From positions 1 through 41,534 of the forward strand of contig OX596002.1 in NCBI GenBank assembly GCA_951394045.1: a stretch of DNA of 41,534 nucleotides, read 5' to 3'. Below, one piece after another: positions 35,303 through 41,534 of this stretch. The stretch is from Nitzschia sp. DOCU1 (Eukaryota; Bacillariophyta; Bacillariophyceae; Bacillariales; Bacillariaceae). The position numbers and the translations under genes are program-made. The notes under the pieces are model-generated. The model made no database searches. It saw only the letters and a list, made by a program, of their open reading frames with translations, and was not told where the DNA came from. Position 1 is the first letter of the stretch, and each line of letters opens with the position of its first letter.

Positions 35303-35435
35303 AAATTTACAAAAATTTAATTAAAATAGAATATTTTAAGAAAAACTGTTTTTAAATGTATATTTAAACAACAAAATTATAAATTTAAATGTTCTAAAAT
35401 TTTTTATTCGATGAAATTAATAAAATTTTTAAAGT

Positions 35436-40740
<5,305 letters not shown>

Positions 40741-40758
40741 AATTTTTTCTAAAACAAA

Positions 40759-41517
40759 ATGATTTATAGTCCTTTAGATCAATTTAAAATAGCGCCTCTT
40801 ATAACTTTTCAAATTGCAGGTATTGATTTATCTGTTACAAATTTTTTACTAGCATCAATTGTAACTCTTTTTGTTCTTCAAAGTTTTGTGTTTTTAATTA
40901 AAGAGCCAAACACTAATTCATTCTTTATTATTCCAAGTGGTTGGCAAAATTTAATTGAAAAAATATACGGTCTGGTTAGTCAACTTTTATCAGATATTAT
41001 TACAACTGGAAGTGAAAAATATTTCCCAGTTGCAATTGTATTATTTATGTTCATCTTATCAAATAACTTAATTGGTATGGTGCCGTATAGTTTTACAACT
41101 ACAAGTCATATTACTTTAACATTTTTCCTATCGTTTTCAATCTTTGTAGCGATGAATATTATTGGTTTTCAAAAGCATGGAATGGAATTTTTTTCTTTAT
41201 TCTTACCTTCTAATACTGGTTTTTTCCTAGCATTAATTTTAGTTCCTATTGAATTAATTTCATTTATTGCTAAGCCTGTTAGTTTAGGAGTTCGATTGTT
41301 TATTAATCTAATGGCAGGTCATAGTTTATTAAAAGTTATTGTAGGATTTTCTTGGAATATGCTGTTGGTTGAAAATTTAAAAGCAATTGCTTTTTTAATT
41401 CCATTAGTAGTACTTGTAATATTAATGGGTTTAGAGTTAGGAGTTGCATGTATTCAAGCTTATGTGTTTATCACTTTAACAGCTATTTATTTAAATGATA
41501 GTGAAGCATTACACTAA
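40759..41517 (+). CDS. atp6: ATP synthase subunit 6
   Basis: Subunit a of ATP synthase Fo, forming the proton half-channels next to the Atp9 ring, 252 residues, five or six helices. The essential arginine is in SLGVRLFINLMAGHSLLKV (about residues 175-193), and the last helix has CIQAYVFITLTAIYLND. Starts 18 bases after cox1, so the two are likely on one transcript. Confidence 0.97.
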   Translation: MIYSPLDQFKIAPLITFQIAGIDLSVTNFLLASIVTLFVLQSFVFLIKEPNTNSFFIIPSGWQNLIEKIYGLVSQLLSDIITTGSEKYFPVAIVLFMFILSNNLIGMVPYSFTTTSHITLTFFLSFSIFVAMNIIGFQKHGMEFFSLFLPSNTGFFLALILVPIELISFIAKPVSLGVRLFINLMAGHSLLKVIVGFSWNMLLVENLKAIAFLIPLVVLVILMGLELGVACIQAYVFITLTAIYLNDSEALH

Positions 41518-41534
41518 AATTATTGAAAATCATT

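Larger units (their letters stand above)
33690..35435. repeat. non-coding hairpin-repeat region between divergent units (candidate control region)
   Basis: About 1.75 kb without a recognisable gene, the only long intergenic stretch in the window. It is extremely A/T-rich and contains at least eight copies, whole or half, of a hairpin whose arms read GATCRAAAAATTTGGTAA and TTACCAAATTTTTCGAKC, spaced roughly 160-310 bases. Longer repeat units are also visible: the stretch before and after the hairpin at about 34370-34600 recurs at about 34650-34880, an offset near 281 bases. - strand genes lead away to the left and + strand genes to the right, so promoters or an origin are plausible here. That is inference. 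Confidence 0.75.

Overview
The window looks like a complete, AT-rich protist mitochondrial genome cut at an arbitrary point: the last gene (atp6) ends 17 bases before the right edge and the left edge begins exactly with tRNA-Phe. It carries 17 respiratory-chain and ATP synthase genes (nad11 counted as two pieces adds one), a bacterial-like set of ribosomal protein genes, both rRNAs, 24 tRNA genes and the Tat translocase genes tatA and tatC. TGA is a stop (rps12 and an intron ORF end with it) and all tryptophans are TGG, so the standard code fits. Gene content (S10/spc-type ribosomal protein clusters, tatC, an N-terminal nad11 piece beside nad4L, no tRNA-Thr, no atp1 or sdh) points to an ochrophyte (stramenopile) alga. 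Both halves of nad11 being present as separate genes, plus a repeat region next to cox1, fit the diatom/bolidophyte side best. That placement is inference.

Layout. The right-hand transcription unit starts at the non-coding repeat region (about 33.7-35.4 kb) and runs + strand through cox1 (five exons, four group I introns, three with LAGLIDADG ORFs), atp6, then across the presumed circle junction into trnF-rps8-rpl6-rps2-rps4-trnN-atp8-trnA-trnL-trnL-rps12-rps7-rpl14-rpl5-trnG-trnS-trnC-nad1, a probable rpl10, rpl2-rps19-rps3-rpl16-atp9-trnK-nad4L-nad11a-orf108, ending at about 13.0 kb. Within it a few - strand islands occur: trnR(TCG), tatA-tatC, trnP-trnY-rps11 and trnD.

The left-hand unit starts on the other side of the same repeat region and runs on the - strand: trnE-trnH-rnl (one group I intron with an I-CreI-like ORF)-rns-(tRNA-like element)-trnfM-nad6-trnM-trnV-nad11b-nad3-cox3-cob-(tRNA-like element)-nad2-trnS-rps10-trnR(TCT)-nad5-cox2-trnI-nad7-(rpl31-like)-trnQ-nad4-rps13-nad9-rps14. 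The two units converge at 13.00-13.08 kb, where hairpins lie, and diverge at the repeat region, which is therefore the natural candidate for promoters and/or a replication origin.

Most noteworthy: nad11 split into two genes 13 kb apart on opposite strands with the junction segment present in both; a very short tatA overlapping trnW; an rnl intron whose ORF resembles I-CreI and which sits at the I-CreI target; a cox1 intron endonuclease with a catalytic acid replaced by lysine; two cloverleaf-like elements without a usable anticodon at gene junctions; a family of hairpin repeats; a 160-residue insertion in Nad2; and an atp9 start codon buried in a perfect 13-bp hairpin.
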